From: a candidate division CPR3 bacterium 4484_211
GTDB lineage: Bacteria; Patescibacteriota; 4484-211
Length of the DNA stretch: 46,939 bases
Direction: 5' to 3'
NCBI GenBank assembly: GCA_002084955.1
Contig: MZGJ01000002.1
Span: 1 to 46,939 of the forward strand
This document shows positions 1 to 7,692 of this stretch, piece after piece (the stretch's first letter is position 1; every line of letters starts with the position of its first letter). Made by a program: the position numbers and the translations under genes. Under the pieces are notes generated by a model. The model was not told the DNA's origin. It searched no databases and saw only the letters and a program-made list of their open reading frames with translations.

Positions 1-27
1 CGAAAACGTTAAGTGGAATACTACCTT

Positions 28-42
28 GATAGCTACTTTTCT
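28..42. repeat. Left arm of 15-bp inverted repeat flanking ORF1
   Basis: GATAGCTACTTTTCT here is the exact reverse complement of 732-746. The two arms enclose the first gene, one ahead of its ribosome binding site and one spanning its stop codon. A perfect 15-bp pair 700 bases apart is unlikely by chance. It may be a mobile-element boundary, a cassette boundary or an mRNA end-pairing structure. No transposase is present. Confidence 0.7.
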
Positions 43-66
43 TAAATAAACTTAAGGAGGAAAACT

Positions 67-741
67 ATGGATAAGTTCGAATACTACCTTAAAAAATTGG
101 CTGATCACGAAGATGAAAAATCTAAACCTTATTTAAGTGGCCCTCGAGCACGAATATTGGTAAATGCAGGAATTAGGCTTAACTGGTTAGGTGATTTCCT
201 TGCCAATCCTGAAATTAAATGGGAAGAACGAGAATTACCTGTTGAAAAAATACAATTTACGGGAACTAGCCTCAAATGGAATAAGGTCTTAATTGATCAG
301 TGTGGGAGATCGGTAAGTAAGTTTAGAGCACTGATGGCAAGGAATCCTAAATTGAAAGAAGAATTTCAGCAGGAAGCATCATTTGGAAATGAAATAATCT
401 TAGTGAGAAAAAGCGAGGGGGAAGGGTTTTATAAGGTGCTTGATGGCATGCACCGATTTATGGGAGCTGTTTTAGAAGGCAAAGAAAAGCTGCGAGTATT
501 TCTGCCTATTAATGAAGATGAACATTTGCCGGTATGTGAAGCACATACAGTCTATGATCTCATTCGTGGATTTGTTAGGAACGCAAAGGACAGAGAAGGA
601 GAGATGGGTTTGTATCATGCTTTGAAACTGCTATGCAGAACATACGCGAACGTTAAGGGATTACTTAGAGAAAGGTTTAATAAAGACTACGTACATGACG
701 ATAAGGTTCAGAAGATTATTAAAAAAGTATTAGAAAAGTAG
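67..741 (+). CDS. ParB/sulfiredoxin-fold-like hypothetical protein
   Basis: A 224-residue soluble protein with no signal peptide or membrane segment. Residues about 112-146 (VLVRKSEG-type strand, then VLDGMHRFMGAVLEGK, then LRVFLP) resemble the D-G-x-H-R-x-x-A core of ParB/Srx-like domains, which bind nucleotides or act as nucleases or nucleotide-dependent switches. The basic C-terminal part (about 165-224) is unassigned. The start is well supported: AAGGAGG lies 6-7 bases before ATG, a strong Shine-Dalgarno site unlike the leaderless-looking starts of the housekeeping genes in this window. It stands alone, enclosed by a 15-bp inverted repeat and followed by an attC-like palindrome, which suggests an acquired gene. 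The fold assignment comes from one motif and is tentative; no function is claimed. Confidence 0.5.
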   Translation: MDKFEYYLKKLADHEDEKSKPYLSGPRARILVNAGIRLNWLGDFLANPEIKWEERELPVEKIQFTGTSLKWNKVLIDQCGRSVSKFRALMARNPKLKEEFQQEASFGNEIILVRKSEGEGFYKVLDGMHRFMGAVLEGKEKLRVFLPINEDEHLPVCEAHTVYDLIRGFVRNAKDREGEMGLYHALKLLCRTYANVKGLLRERFNKDYVHDDKVQKIIKKVLEK

Positions 742-746
742 CTATC
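732..746. repeat. Right arm of 15-bp inverted repeat flanking ORF1
   Basis: AGAAAAGTAGCTATC is the partner of 28-42. It contains the TAG stop codon of ORF1 (739-741). Confidence 0.7.
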
Positions 747-758
747 TGCGTTATACGT

Positions 759-841
759 CGTTTAACACGGCAATATCTTAAATTTGCTGACAAAAACTTC
801 GTTTTTGGTGCAAACTTCGGATATACCGACGATATTAAACG
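759..841. other. attC-like imperfect palindrome
   Basis: The segment can fold into one long interrupted hairpin. From outside in, the stems are CGTTTAA/TTAAACG, CGG/CCG, ATATC/GATAT, TTTGC/GCAAA and CAAAAAC/GTTTTTG, with a TTC loop. The outer left box GTTTAAC (760-766) fits the integron R'' consensus RYYYAAC. The matching right box ATTAAAC (834-840) differs from GTTRRRY only at the first G. The placement (about 20 bases after a small gene's stop codon), the size and the extrahelical bases all resemble an integron attC site, but no integrase is visible. It could instead be an unrelated palindrome or a weak terminator. Confidence 0.35.
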
Positions 842-866
842 AGATTACTATTAACTTTCCTAAATT

Positions 867-1010
867 ATGGATATAGTAAAAAAATCAAGAAATTTTGCTC
901 TTTCCGAAATAGAAAAATTTGGTGTCCCTCATTTGATTCATTTTGAAATTGCTGAGAAGAAAGCAATTCAACTAGTTGGCAGAGGACCGGCTCATTTGCG
1001 TTTTCGCCGC
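867..1010 (+). pseudogene. N-terminal fragment of HD-domain-like protein
   Basis: The first 40 or so codons (MDIVKKSRNFALSEIEKFG..., then HLIHFEIAEKKAIQLVG) look like the N-terminal helix region of small HD-type phosphohydrolases found in archaea and CPR bacteria, where an amphipathic helix precedes a HFE/IA..G.xLA segment. The similarity then stops abruptly. The remaining residues are basic and low in complexity, and the frame runs into the 3' end of the oppositely oriented glycosyltransferase at 1025. No metal-binding H...HD is reached. This is probably a truncated gene left at a recombination junction. Family assignment is from memory of the motif only. Confidence 0.35.
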
Positions 1011-1024
1011 TTTAAATTCACCAC

Positions 1025-2233
1025 TTATTTTAAGCAAATTTGTTTAAAGGCTTGCAGATATTCCTCGGCGGTATTTTTCCAGGAGAATTTTTGACTGAAT
1101 TGCTTGGCGTTTTTGCCCAGTTTCTTCCGTACTTCTTCTTTCTGTATAAATTGCTCAAGATAATTTTTAAACTCTTCTAAATTATCTGCTATAAATCCAG
1201 TTTTTCCATGTTTTATTATCTCGTTGGCAGCGCAAAAGTTGAGTGCTAATGAAGGTTTTCCAAAAGAGGCGGCCTCCATTATTGGCAGCCCGAAGAACAA
1301 ATACCGGTCGCAGGTAGCATATGCTTCACACGACTGATAGAAGGTTGCCAGCTGTTTGTCGGGGATGTTGGTATAAAAAAGAACGTCCGGAGTTGAAATT
1401 TTTTTTAGATAATTTAGGTACTTTTTGGAACCTAAAGAACCGGCCAGAATTAGCTTTAAGTTGCCATATTTAAGACTAAGCTGCTTAAAGATTTCAATTA
1501 GGTGATGAAAGCCTTTATATGGCGTGAACCGGCTTACGGAGAGAATGGTGAACTTGGCTTTGGGCTTGCTCGTCTGCTCGGTCCACTGGATTTGCCCTGC
1601 ATCAAAGCGAGTTGAAACGGGTTGGTGGAGCGGACAGCTTGTTGTCTGAGGGTTGTCGTCGGGGGTTGCGGGAAGTAGTTTTGTTCCTTGATAGATAAAG
1701 AGAGCGTGGCGGCGGTATAGTTTTTTTACTTCCTGTTGCGTGTATTGGCTGATGGCGATAACTTTTTGGGCGGAAAGGATTGAGAGAGCTGATTTTAGCC
1801 AGATGATGGTATTGAGCAGCTTGTCTAGAGGAGTGATAAGATAAGATCCCAGGGAATTGGGAATAAGCTTTTCTTTAAGAATGTTGAATTGAGTTCCGTG
1901 GTAAGTCATTACTGTGGGTAAGCCCGTTAGCTTGCACCCGATGAAGAAGGGCAGCATGCAGTGGGTGGAGAGAAGCCTTGGTTGGTCTTTTTTAATTGTG
2001 TAGGTGAGATTTAAAGCGGTTATCCATCGGCCGATAAATGGCGTTTTGTTTTGGGAAAGAAGTCTAGTTTTTACCCCATGGTTTTCCAGATCTTTTTGGG
2101 TGTCTGGGTCTTTTTGGCTATCGGTGGCATAGAAAAGAACCTCGTTTTTTTCAGCCAGAGCTTTTGCCAGTTCAATGGGCGCACGAGCTCCGGATTTGGG
2201 ATTGCAGATTTCGGCAACAACAGCAATTCGCAT
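1025..2233 (-). CDS. Glycosyltransferase family 4 (GT-B)
   Basis: A 402-residue GT-B glycosyltransferase without a membrane segment. The N-terminal Rossmann half begins MRIAVVAEIC and contains a SGARAPIELAKAL segment typical of GT4 acceptor domains. The C-terminal nucleotide-sugar half has SVSRFTPYKGFHHLIEIF (about 232-250) and the conserved E-x7-E region FGLPIMEAASFGKPSLA (about 316-332). Such enzymes transfer a sugar from an NDP-sugar to a growing surface glycan or lipid-linked oligosaccharide. It is the last gene of the minus-strand polysaccharide cluster, starting 8 bases after the beta-helix gene, so probably co-transcribed. The stretch at about 183-225 is Pro/Thr/Gln-rich and may be a lineage-specific insertion. 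Sugar specificity cannot be read from sequence. Confidence 0.85.
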   Translation of the reverse strand: MRIAVVAEICNPKSGARAPIELAKALAEKNEVLFYATDSQKDPDTQKDLENHGVKTRLLSQNKTPFIGRWITALNLTYTIKKDQPRLLSTHCMLPFFIGCKLTGLPTVMTYHGTQFNILKEKLIPNSLGSYLITPLDKLLNTIIWLKSALSILSAQKVIAISQYTQQEVKKLYRRHALFIYQGTKLLPATPDDNPQTTSCPLHQPVSTRFDAGQIQWTEQTSKPKAKFTILSVSRFTPYKGFHHLIEIFKQLSLKYGNLKLILAGSLGSKKYLNYLKKISTPDVLFYTNIPDKQLATFYQSCEAYATCDRYLFFGLPIMEAASFGKPSLALNFCAANEIIKHGKTGFIADNLEEFKNYLEQFIQKEEVRKKLGKNAKQFSQKFSWKNTAEEYLQAFKQICLK

Positions 2234-2241
2234 AACATCTG

Positions 2242-3351
2242 TTAGGGCCTGTCTTTTCCCTTAGAGACGGGCTCAAATACTATTTCCTGTGCCGTGTTTT
2301 TAAGTATATTTTCCACCAGCTCGATCTGAGGAGTGTTTTGGCTAAAAACTGCCGCGGGGGAGATGTTTTCAAACAGATTGTACTGAAAGGCAATAAGATT
2401 GCTGTCAACAATTTTAACCCCGTAGTCATTAATTTGGCTGAATTTGTTTGCCCAGACAATGATGTGGTTTGAGTTTCTAATCCCAATGCCCTGGTTTGTA
2501 AAAGAATTGTTCTCAATGGTGATGTAGGGATTGCTTTTGGAATCTGTTATCTCAATGTAGGGCAGAGTTCCGCCGGTAAATATATTATTGGCAATCTTTG
2601 TGCCCATTTGATTAATTTCTGCCAGGAGAATTGAGGTTTGATGGTTGCTGTCAAAGAGACTGTGATCAATGAGGAGCCGGGGGACTAGGCGGGTTATTTT
2701 GCCTTCGGCATCGGTAATTTCTTGTTGTTGGGTTAAAAAGATAGTGCCGTTGTTGTTTTTAAATTCGGAGTTGATTGCTTTAACTTCTGATCTGCCGCTG
2801 ATTTGAAAGAGGGGATTGGCGTTGCTATTTTGGAAGCGGGAGTTTTCTATTGAAAGGCGGGCTTGGGTGATGTGAATTGGCCGGGTGTTGTTTTGGATGG
2901 TGGTGTTTAAAATTCGGGCCAGGGAATTGCTGCCGATATTAATTTGGACATTGTCAAGAACGCTGTTGATGACAGCAATATTTGTTCCGCTGAGGTTTAG
3001 AGTTGAGTCCCCTATATAGTTGTTGTTTAGCTTGGTGGCAGAGCTAAGATTGATGGTGCAGTTTTGGAGATGGGTGGAATCTAGTTCCCCGGCGGGGGGG
3101 AGGCTAATGGTGGTATTTGTTCGTTGGTTGGTGTAGTTAATACTTTGGGGAGGGGAGATGGACAGGGGTTTTATCGGCCGAAACTTTTGGAAGGTGGGAT
3201 AGGCATCCGAGAGGTTTTTGTTTTGAATTTTAACCAGAGAAGAGATTAGCGGGGGATAGAAAAAAAAGATCATCAGGGTTAGCACTCCTGCGGACAGGAG
3301 GAGAAGAAAGAGCGAGAGCGTACTTTTGGACCCGGGTGTAAATTTGGGCAT
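2242..3351 (-). CDS. Membrane-anchored right-handed beta-helix protein
   Basis: About 369 residues from the ATG at 3351. The ORF track's longer start is a TTG overlapping the upstream gene. An N-terminal hydrophobic segment (LSLFLLLLSAGVLTLMIFFFYP) acts as an uncleaved anchor. The rest is rich in Asn, Ser, Thr and Ile, with regularly spaced short strands such as NCTINLSSATKLNNNYIG, SRFQNSNANPLF and NNSFTNQGIGIRNSN. This is the pattern of right-handed parallel beta-helix (pectate-lyase-like / NosD-like) repeats. Members bind, cleave or epimerise polysaccharides. No catalytic residues can be assigned. Its position inside the glycan cluster suggests an extracytoplasmic role on the exported polymer. 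The start lies two bases after the methyltransferase stop. Confidence 0.7.
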   Translation of the reverse strand: MPKFTPGSKSTLSLFLLLLSAGVLTLMIFFFYPPLISSLVKIQNKNLSDAYPTFQKFRPIKPLSISPPQSINYTNQRTNTTISLPPAGELDSTHLQNCTINLSSATKLNNNYIGDSTLNLSGTNIAVINSVLDNVQINIGSNSLARILNTTIQNNTRPIHITQARLSIENSRFQNSNANPLFQISGRSEVKAINSEFKNNNGTIFLTQQQEITDAEGKITRLVPRLLIDHSLFDSNHQTSILLAEINQMGTKIANNIFTGGTLPYIEITDSKSNPYITIENNSFTNQGIGIRNSNHIIVWANKFSQINDYGVKIVDSNLIAFQYNLFENISPAAVFSQNTPQIELVENILKNTAQEIVFEPVSKGKDRP

Positions 3352-3353
3352 GT

Positions 3354-4175
3354 TTATTTTCTCAATATGCCAATTCCGCCCCAATTTTGGCTGGGGTCTT
3401 CGATAATTTCTTGAAATTTGGGTATTTCTTCCTGTTTTGCCGATGCGAAATCATTGATTTTAGGTTGTGGGAGTCCCGCTTTGATCTCGTGCCAAAAATT
3501 GCTCACCCTGCATCGAGTTTGCGGAAGGTGTATTTTTATATCGTGAAAGGCAATGAGGCCTCCTTTTTTTACCAACGGCGAATACATTTCATAGTCCTGT
3601 TTTACCCCTTGGTAGCTGTGATCTCCGTCAATAAATAGAAAATCAACCTTGTTGCTCTTTAAGATGGATTTAACTTTTTCCAGGGTTGTGTAATGGTGGG
3701 AGTTGGATTTTATCAAATAAAGTTGTTGATTGGCGCTGGCAAATGATTTGTATAGGGGAATTTTCCATCTGGGATAGCTGCCGTCTCCGAATCCGCCGCC
3801 GGGCAGGTCGATGCTGATAAGGGTGGCTTCTTGGGAGGCGACTCTGGAGAAAAGGAATAGACACCCGCCTCCGGCGGTGCCTATCTCCAGAATAAATTTA
3901 GGCTTCATGTTGTTGAGGATGCCCAGAAGAGCCCGCATTTCGGCGGGGATTTGCAGAGGCTTAAGCAGTCTCCCGCAATCCTGAAAAGTGAAATTGATGA
4001 GTTTATCTAGATTACTGCATTGGGCAAGCTTTTTTGCCTTGAAATAACAGTATGGCAGATGAAGCCCCCCTACAACATATCCGGCAAGGGCTCGAAGGTG
4101 CCGGGCAAGGGTTTTAAAGTCTTTTTGGCTTATAATTTCAATGCTTTTTTTAAGTCGCGGATCAAGGGTTGGCAT
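3354..4175 (-). CDS. Class I SAM-dependent methyltransferase (Methyltransf_24-like)
   Basis: A 273-residue protein. Residues about 107-120 contain the SAM-binding strand-loop FILEIGTAGGGCLF. About 182-205 contains VDFLFIDGDHSYQGVKQD, the second signature of the Methyltransf_24/cephalosporin-hydroxylase-like family, followed by LIAFHDI. Family members methylate sugars or small natural products, here probably a sugar of the surface glycan. It overlaps the upstream GT2 gene by 14 bases and ends two bases before the beta-helix gene, so it belongs to the same operon. An N-terminal extension of about 80 residues with a hydrophobic stretch (YVVGGLHLPYCYF) could mediate membrane association. Confidence 0.75.
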   Translation of the reverse strand: MPTLDPRLKKSIEIISQKDFKTLARHLRALAGYVVGGLHLPYCYFKAKKLAQCSNLDKLINFTFQDCGRLLKPLQIPAEMRALLGILNNMKPKFILEIGTAGGGCLFLFSRVASQEATLISIDLPGGGFGDGSYPRWKIPLYKSFASANQQLYLIKSNSHHYTTLEKVKSILKSNKVDFLFIDGDHSYQGVKQDYEMYSPLVKKGGLIAFHDIKIHLPQTRCRVSNFWHEIKAGLPQPKINDFASAKQEEIPKFQEIIEDPSQNWGGIGILRK

Positions 4176-5217
4176 TTAAAATTTTTTGCTTGATGTTTTT
4201 TAATAAAGATTCCCGACGGTTAAATTTAAAAATTTCTTTGTCTGAAGTTAGTCTGATTTTTTGAACTTCTCTTCTTTTCTTCTTAATTGTACCAATTTTC
4301 CTTATTGCCGACCACAAGGCTTTTATTTTTGCCCATGCAAAATGACGGTGGTGGGGTCTGAGAAGGTCATTGAGGATATCGGCGGTCCGGAGGCCGAGGA
4401 AAATGGGTCCGTAAAGGATAAGGCTTTGCAGAGAATAATTTTTGATAAAAGTAATCAGGCTGTTTTGGGCGGTTAAAAAGACTTTTTCCGTTGCCGTATA
4501 GGCGGGGTCAATTAAAGCTGATCCCTGGTGATATATCAGACTTGCGGGAACGAGAAGAATCTTATATCCGGCCATACGGGCGCGGAAGCAGAAGTCAAAA
4601 TCTTCGTAGTAGAGAAAATAGATGGGGTCAAAACCTCCAATTTTGGTAAAAACTTCCCGTTTAATTAGCATTGCCGCCCCCGGGACCCAGATAGTTTCAA
4701 GGGGTTTTGGGGACGGTCCTTGTGCAGGATCCTTCTTTGTTTTTTTCATTTTAATTTTGTAGTGATAGGGGTAGCCGTATTTGGAGAAGCAGGGAATTTT
4801 TAACTCGGCAGGCGGTCGGCTGCCTTGTTGGGTTTCTTGCGTTGCAAACGGGAGCAATTGTGGGCCGGTAATGCCTACAGTTTTATCCTCTTTAAACGGT
4901 TCTAATAGATGAATGAGCCAGTCAGGGTGGAATTTAAGGTCTATATTTAAAGCGGCAATGTAATCACCGCGGCTTTTGGCAAGGCCCTTATTGATTCCGG
5001 CGCCGTAGCCTTCATTTGCGGTTTCAATAACTCTTGCTTGTGCAAAGTTTTCTCGGACGAAGGGAACACTGCTATCTTGAGAATTATTATCAACAACGAT
5101 GATTTCCAGTTTTTCTTGAGGGTAGTTGGTTTTCAACAGGGAGGGCAGGCAGTATTTAAGATGTTTCCTGCCGTTATAGTTGATAAAGATGAGGGAGATG
5201 GCAGGTGTGGCATTCAT
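4162..5217 (-). CDS. GT2 glycosyltransferase, rhamnosyltransferase (WbbL)-like
   Basis: A 351-residue inverting GT-A enzyme. Residues 5-20 carry the opening SLIFINYNGRKHLKYCLPSL. IIVVDNNSQDSS (about 40-50) is the nucleotide-binding strand. The DXD equivalent is in ALNIDLKFHPDWL. The acceptor-side motif GGFDPIYFLYYEDFDFCFRA (about 192-211) is typical of WbbL-type rhamnosyltransferases. A helical C-terminal tail of about 100 basic residues follows. The first 14 codons of the next gene overlap its end. A partial copy of the dispersed repeat lies directly upstream of its start. Donor sugar is uncertain. Confidence 0.85.
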   Translation of the reverse strand: MNATPAISLIFINYNGRKHLKYCLPSLLKTNYPQEKLEIIVVDNNSQDSSVPFVRENFAQARVIETANEGYGAGINKGLAKSRGDYIAALNIDLKFHPDWLIHLLEPFKEDKTVGITGPQLLPFATQETQQGSRPPAELKIPCFSKYGYPYHYKIKMKKTKKDPAQGPSPKPLETIWVPGAAMLIKREVFTKIGGFDPIYFLYYEDFDFCFRARMAGYKILLVPASLIYHQGSALIDPAYTATEKVFLTAQNSLITFIKNYSLQSLILYGPIFLGLRTADILNDLLRPHHRHFAWAKIKALWSAIRKIGTIKKKRREVQKIRLTSDKEIFKFNRRESLLKNIKQKILNANP

Positions 5218-5221
5218 GGTA

Positions 5222-5320
5222 AATTAATAACCAAATTCTAAGTCAGAAATTCAAAACTGTTTAGTATTTTGGATTTTGGACATTTGATATTGTTTGTTAT
5301 TTGGTGCTTGATTATTGTGA
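5222..5320 (+). repeat. Partial copy of dispersed AT-rich repeat (3' half)
   Basis: The run ending TTTGGATTTTGG...TTTGTTATTTGGTGCTTGATTATTGTGATTT matches the 3' half of the full repeats at 8914, 31581 and 36371. It fills the gap between two glycosyltransferase genes and begins just before the start codon of the downstream one. Confidence 0.7.
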
Positions 5321-5321
5321 T

Positions 5322-6251
5322 TTATTGCTCTATATTTCTTAGTGCTTCCGAGAAGGCTTTTACTTTAAGTACAATATTTTCCTTCTTTTTTGCCAGATAC
5401 CGAAGGAGACTAAAAAAGGTCAGGTGGAGGGAAATGCTTATGATTTTCTGGGGAAGGTTTGAGTGTTTTAGTATCAGTCGAAATTTGGCTTTGTAGTAAT
5501 CGTAGTAGTCTTTGGAAAAGTCCGAATTCTCCGGAATCTGGCTTTGAGAATTTTTTGGACCTACTCTCTTTGCCCTCGGGCTTTTACTCTTGCCGTGATA
5601 GACAATAGCGTTGGGCAGACTGACCACTTTATATCCAGCCTTTTTGGCTCGCAGGCAGAAATCGGCATCTTCGCCAAAAAAGAAAAATTTTTCATCAAAC
5701 AGGCCGATTTTATCCACCAGGCTTTTTTTAAACATCATACTGCAGCCGGCAATCCAGTCGCATTCTTTAACCCGGCCGCAATTTTTAAGCCCGCATTCCG
5801 TTCCCAGCCATCGGTTCCAGGTATAGCCGCAAGAGATAATTTGATGGGGTTTGGTTTTGGAGACCACCTTCGCCCCCACTACTCCTACTTCTGGGTTCGT
5901 TTGTAGGTGATTTGCTAGAATTGGCAGGGTATTTGTGGTTAATGTTTGGTCATTGTCTGAGCAGAAAATTAGTTCTCCTTGTGCTTTTTCTATTCCTCTA
6001 TTGCGGGCATAGGCTGGGCCATAGTTTTTATCCAGTTCAATAATTTTAACTTTGGGGAAGTGCTGTTGCACTAGTTTCACCGTGCCGTCTTGTGAGTGAT
6101 TGTCTATCATAATAATTTCAATCTGGCCTTGAGGGAAGGGCGATTGCTTAATTGAGCCTAGGTAATCTAGAGTATCCTGCCTCCTGTTCCAGGAGGGGAA
6201 GATGATGGAGAGACCAATATTGGGCTTTTGATTGCAGGGGGATTTATGCAT
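5322..6251 (-). CDS. GT2 glycosyltransferase
   Basis: A 309-residue GT-A family 2 enzyme. Visible motifs are LSIIFPSWNRRQDTLDYL (14-31), IIMIDNHSQDGTVKLV (about 45-60), the DXD-type FCSDNDQTL (about 93-101) and GLFDEKFFFFGEDADFCLRA (about 182-201), which carries the likely catalytic acidic pair. Its architecture matches its neighbour at 4162, so the two probably add successive sugars to one repeat unit. A gap of 221 bases separates it from the flippase upstream. A possible -10 TATTAA sits six bases before the ATG, so it may have its own promoter. Confidence 0.85.
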   Translation of the reverse strand: MHKSPCNQKPNIGLSIIFPSWNRRQDTLDYLGSIKQSPFPQGQIEIIMIDNHSQDGTVKLVQQHFPKVKIIELDKNYGPAYARNRGIEKAQGELIFCSDNDQTLTTNTLPILANHLQTNPEVGVVGAKVVSKTKPHQIISCGYTWNRWLGTECGLKNCGRVKECDWIAGCSMMFKKSLVDKIGLFDEKFFFFGEDADFCLRAKKAGYKVVSLPNAIVYHGKSKSPRAKRVGPKNSQSQIPENSDFSKDYYDYYKAKFRLILKHSNLPQKIISISLHLTFFSLLRYLAKKKENIVLKVKAFSEALRNIEQ

Positions 6252-6321
6252 TGGTATTTAATAGTTCAGCCGTTTTGCGCATTTGTTTTATTGATGTCTA
6301 TTTACGTTAACAAAAGGAGAT

Positions 6322-6338
6322 TTTCCGTGTGGCGGAAA
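6322..6338. other. Small hairpin TTTCCG-N5-CGGAAA
   Basis: A perfect 6-bp stem with a five-base loop lies in the 221-base gap between the flippase and the downstream GT2 gene. No T-run follows it on the minus strand, so it is not a standard terminator. The rest of this gap shows nothing recognisable. Confidence 0.35.
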
Positions 6339-6472
6339 GCCGTGTCTATATCCATAAGACGTGGACAAATGACCTTCGTTGCGGGGAGTTCGCTCTACTT
6401 GGGCGAATTCCCAAAATTAGGGATGCTGCCGCTGAAGGGCAGGGAGATCCACGCCCTGGAATTTGTGTGGTT

Positions 6473-7660
6473 CTATTTTACCAGCTTCAGCATCCAAAAA
6501 CTCAGAGAGAAAAGAACAACCGAAGAAAATAAACTTACCATCGCCGCCACTTTGTTTTCCCCGACAGCTGTGTAGTAGGCGGTAACCAGTGATAGGGCTC
6601 CGATGAGGCAGTAGATTAAGAATAGGCTGCGAACAATTGGGATGGCTGATGAATAAGCGGGTGAGTAGCGTAAAATAAGAGGTTTAGAAATTCCAATCCC
6701 AAGGGGGATGATGATTATACAGGCAAGTAAGAAGAGGACTAGGACTCTTTTGAGTTTCCTTAGCGAGCCGGAGGCGCCGTTTTTAAAGTGTTCCAAGGCA
6801 ACTTCGGGGAAAAAGATTTGCCCAATAGCTCCGGAGATTAGGGCAATGTTGGAGCTGATCATCATGGCGAAACTGTAGTATCCAATAATTTCTTGCTTGT
6901 AGAAAAGGGCTAGCAGAGGCACAATTAGACTGCCGGCTAGGCCGGTTAGGTTTACAAAATAAGTTGGAAGGCTGTAATGTTTAATAATTTGCCAGGTGTC
7001 AATTTTTTCTTTCTGCACGGAAAAAATTTTTTTCTGGAAGAGGAATTTTAGGCATAACCCAAGTCCGGGAATGATGCCTAGGGAAAGACCGAAAATGGCA
7101 CCGGTAATTCCCCAGATTAAAGCTAGGGCTAAGGCAAGGACGTTCCTTAGGGTGGAAATTAAAAAGTTGATATTTACATATAGCCTATAGTTTCTGAAGC
7201 CAATAACGCACGGCCGGAATAGGTCAGAAAAAGCAACTATAAAAAGAATGATGCCAGCACAAATTAGATTGTTGTAAGTACAAGTTCCTAGGAGCCACAG
7301 GGATAGTTGTCTTCTAAGTAAAAAGAAAATCACGGCGGTAATCAAGACTATTATTAATCGGATTTTTAAGAAGCTTTTTAAGAGACATTTGATTTTCCCC
7401 AAACTGTTTTGTGCCTCAAGTTCGGGAAGGTACTTAATAAGTGTGGTGTTGAATCCCATGCGGACGGGGAAGTTTTCAAAAAAAGAGGCAACTGTTTTTA
7501 ATGTCCCAAACCCGGCAGGCCCGAGGACTAGGGAAAGAAAGAAATTGCTTGTAAAACTGACGATGGTTCCGATGATATCTGCCAAAAGAAGGTAGCCACT
7601 CTGATCAATAATTGTTTTTTCCTTTTTAAGAAATGAGAAGACTGATTTGAATATGGCCAT
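6473..7660 (-). CDS. Polysaccharide flippase (Wzx/MATE-like)
   Basis: A 395-residue multi-spanning membrane protein with about 12 hydrophobic segments. The N-terminal part (SGYLLLADIIGTIVSFTSNFFLSLVLGPAGFGTLKTV) is characteristic of the polysaccharide biosynthesis/Wzx family, which flips undecaprenyl-linked oligosaccharide from the cytoplasmic to the outer face of the membrane. It is slightly shorter than many Wzx proteins and may lack part of the last helices. It is the only transporter in the cluster. No Wzy polymerase or ABC exporter was recognised. The ATG follows a hairpin that overlaps the preceding gene's stop codon. Confidence 0.85.
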   Translation of the reverse strand: MAIFKSVFSFLKKEKTIIDQSGYLLLADIIGTIVSFTSNFFLSLVLGPAGFGTLKTVASFFENFPVRMGFNTTLIKYLPELEAQNSLGKIKCLLKSFLKIRLIIVLITAVIFFLLRRQLSLWLLGTCTYNNLICAGIILFIVAFSDLFRPCVIGFRNYRLYVNINFLISTLRNVLALALALIWGITGAIFGLSLGIIPGLGLCLKFLFQKKIFSVQKEKIDTWQIIKHYSLPTYFVNLTGLAGSLIVPLLALFYKQEIIGYYSFAMMISSNIALISGAIGQIFFPEVALEHFKNGASGSLRKLKRVLVLFLLACIIIIPLGIGISKPLILRYSPAYSSAIPIVRSLFLIYCLIGALSLVTAYYTAVGENKVAAMVSLFSSVVLFSLSFWMLKLVK

Positions 7661-7668
7661 CTTGCATT

Positions 7669-7692
7669 TAGGGGCGCAATATTATGCCCCTA
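7669..7692. other. Hairpin TAGGGGC-N10-GCCCCTA between genes
   Basis: A perfect 7-bp inverted repeat covers the TAG stop of the CgeB-like gene and ends just ahead of the flippase start. It may attenuate transcription or stabilise mRNA. It belongs to the pattern of palindromes at stop codons seen across this cluster. Confidence 0.5.
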
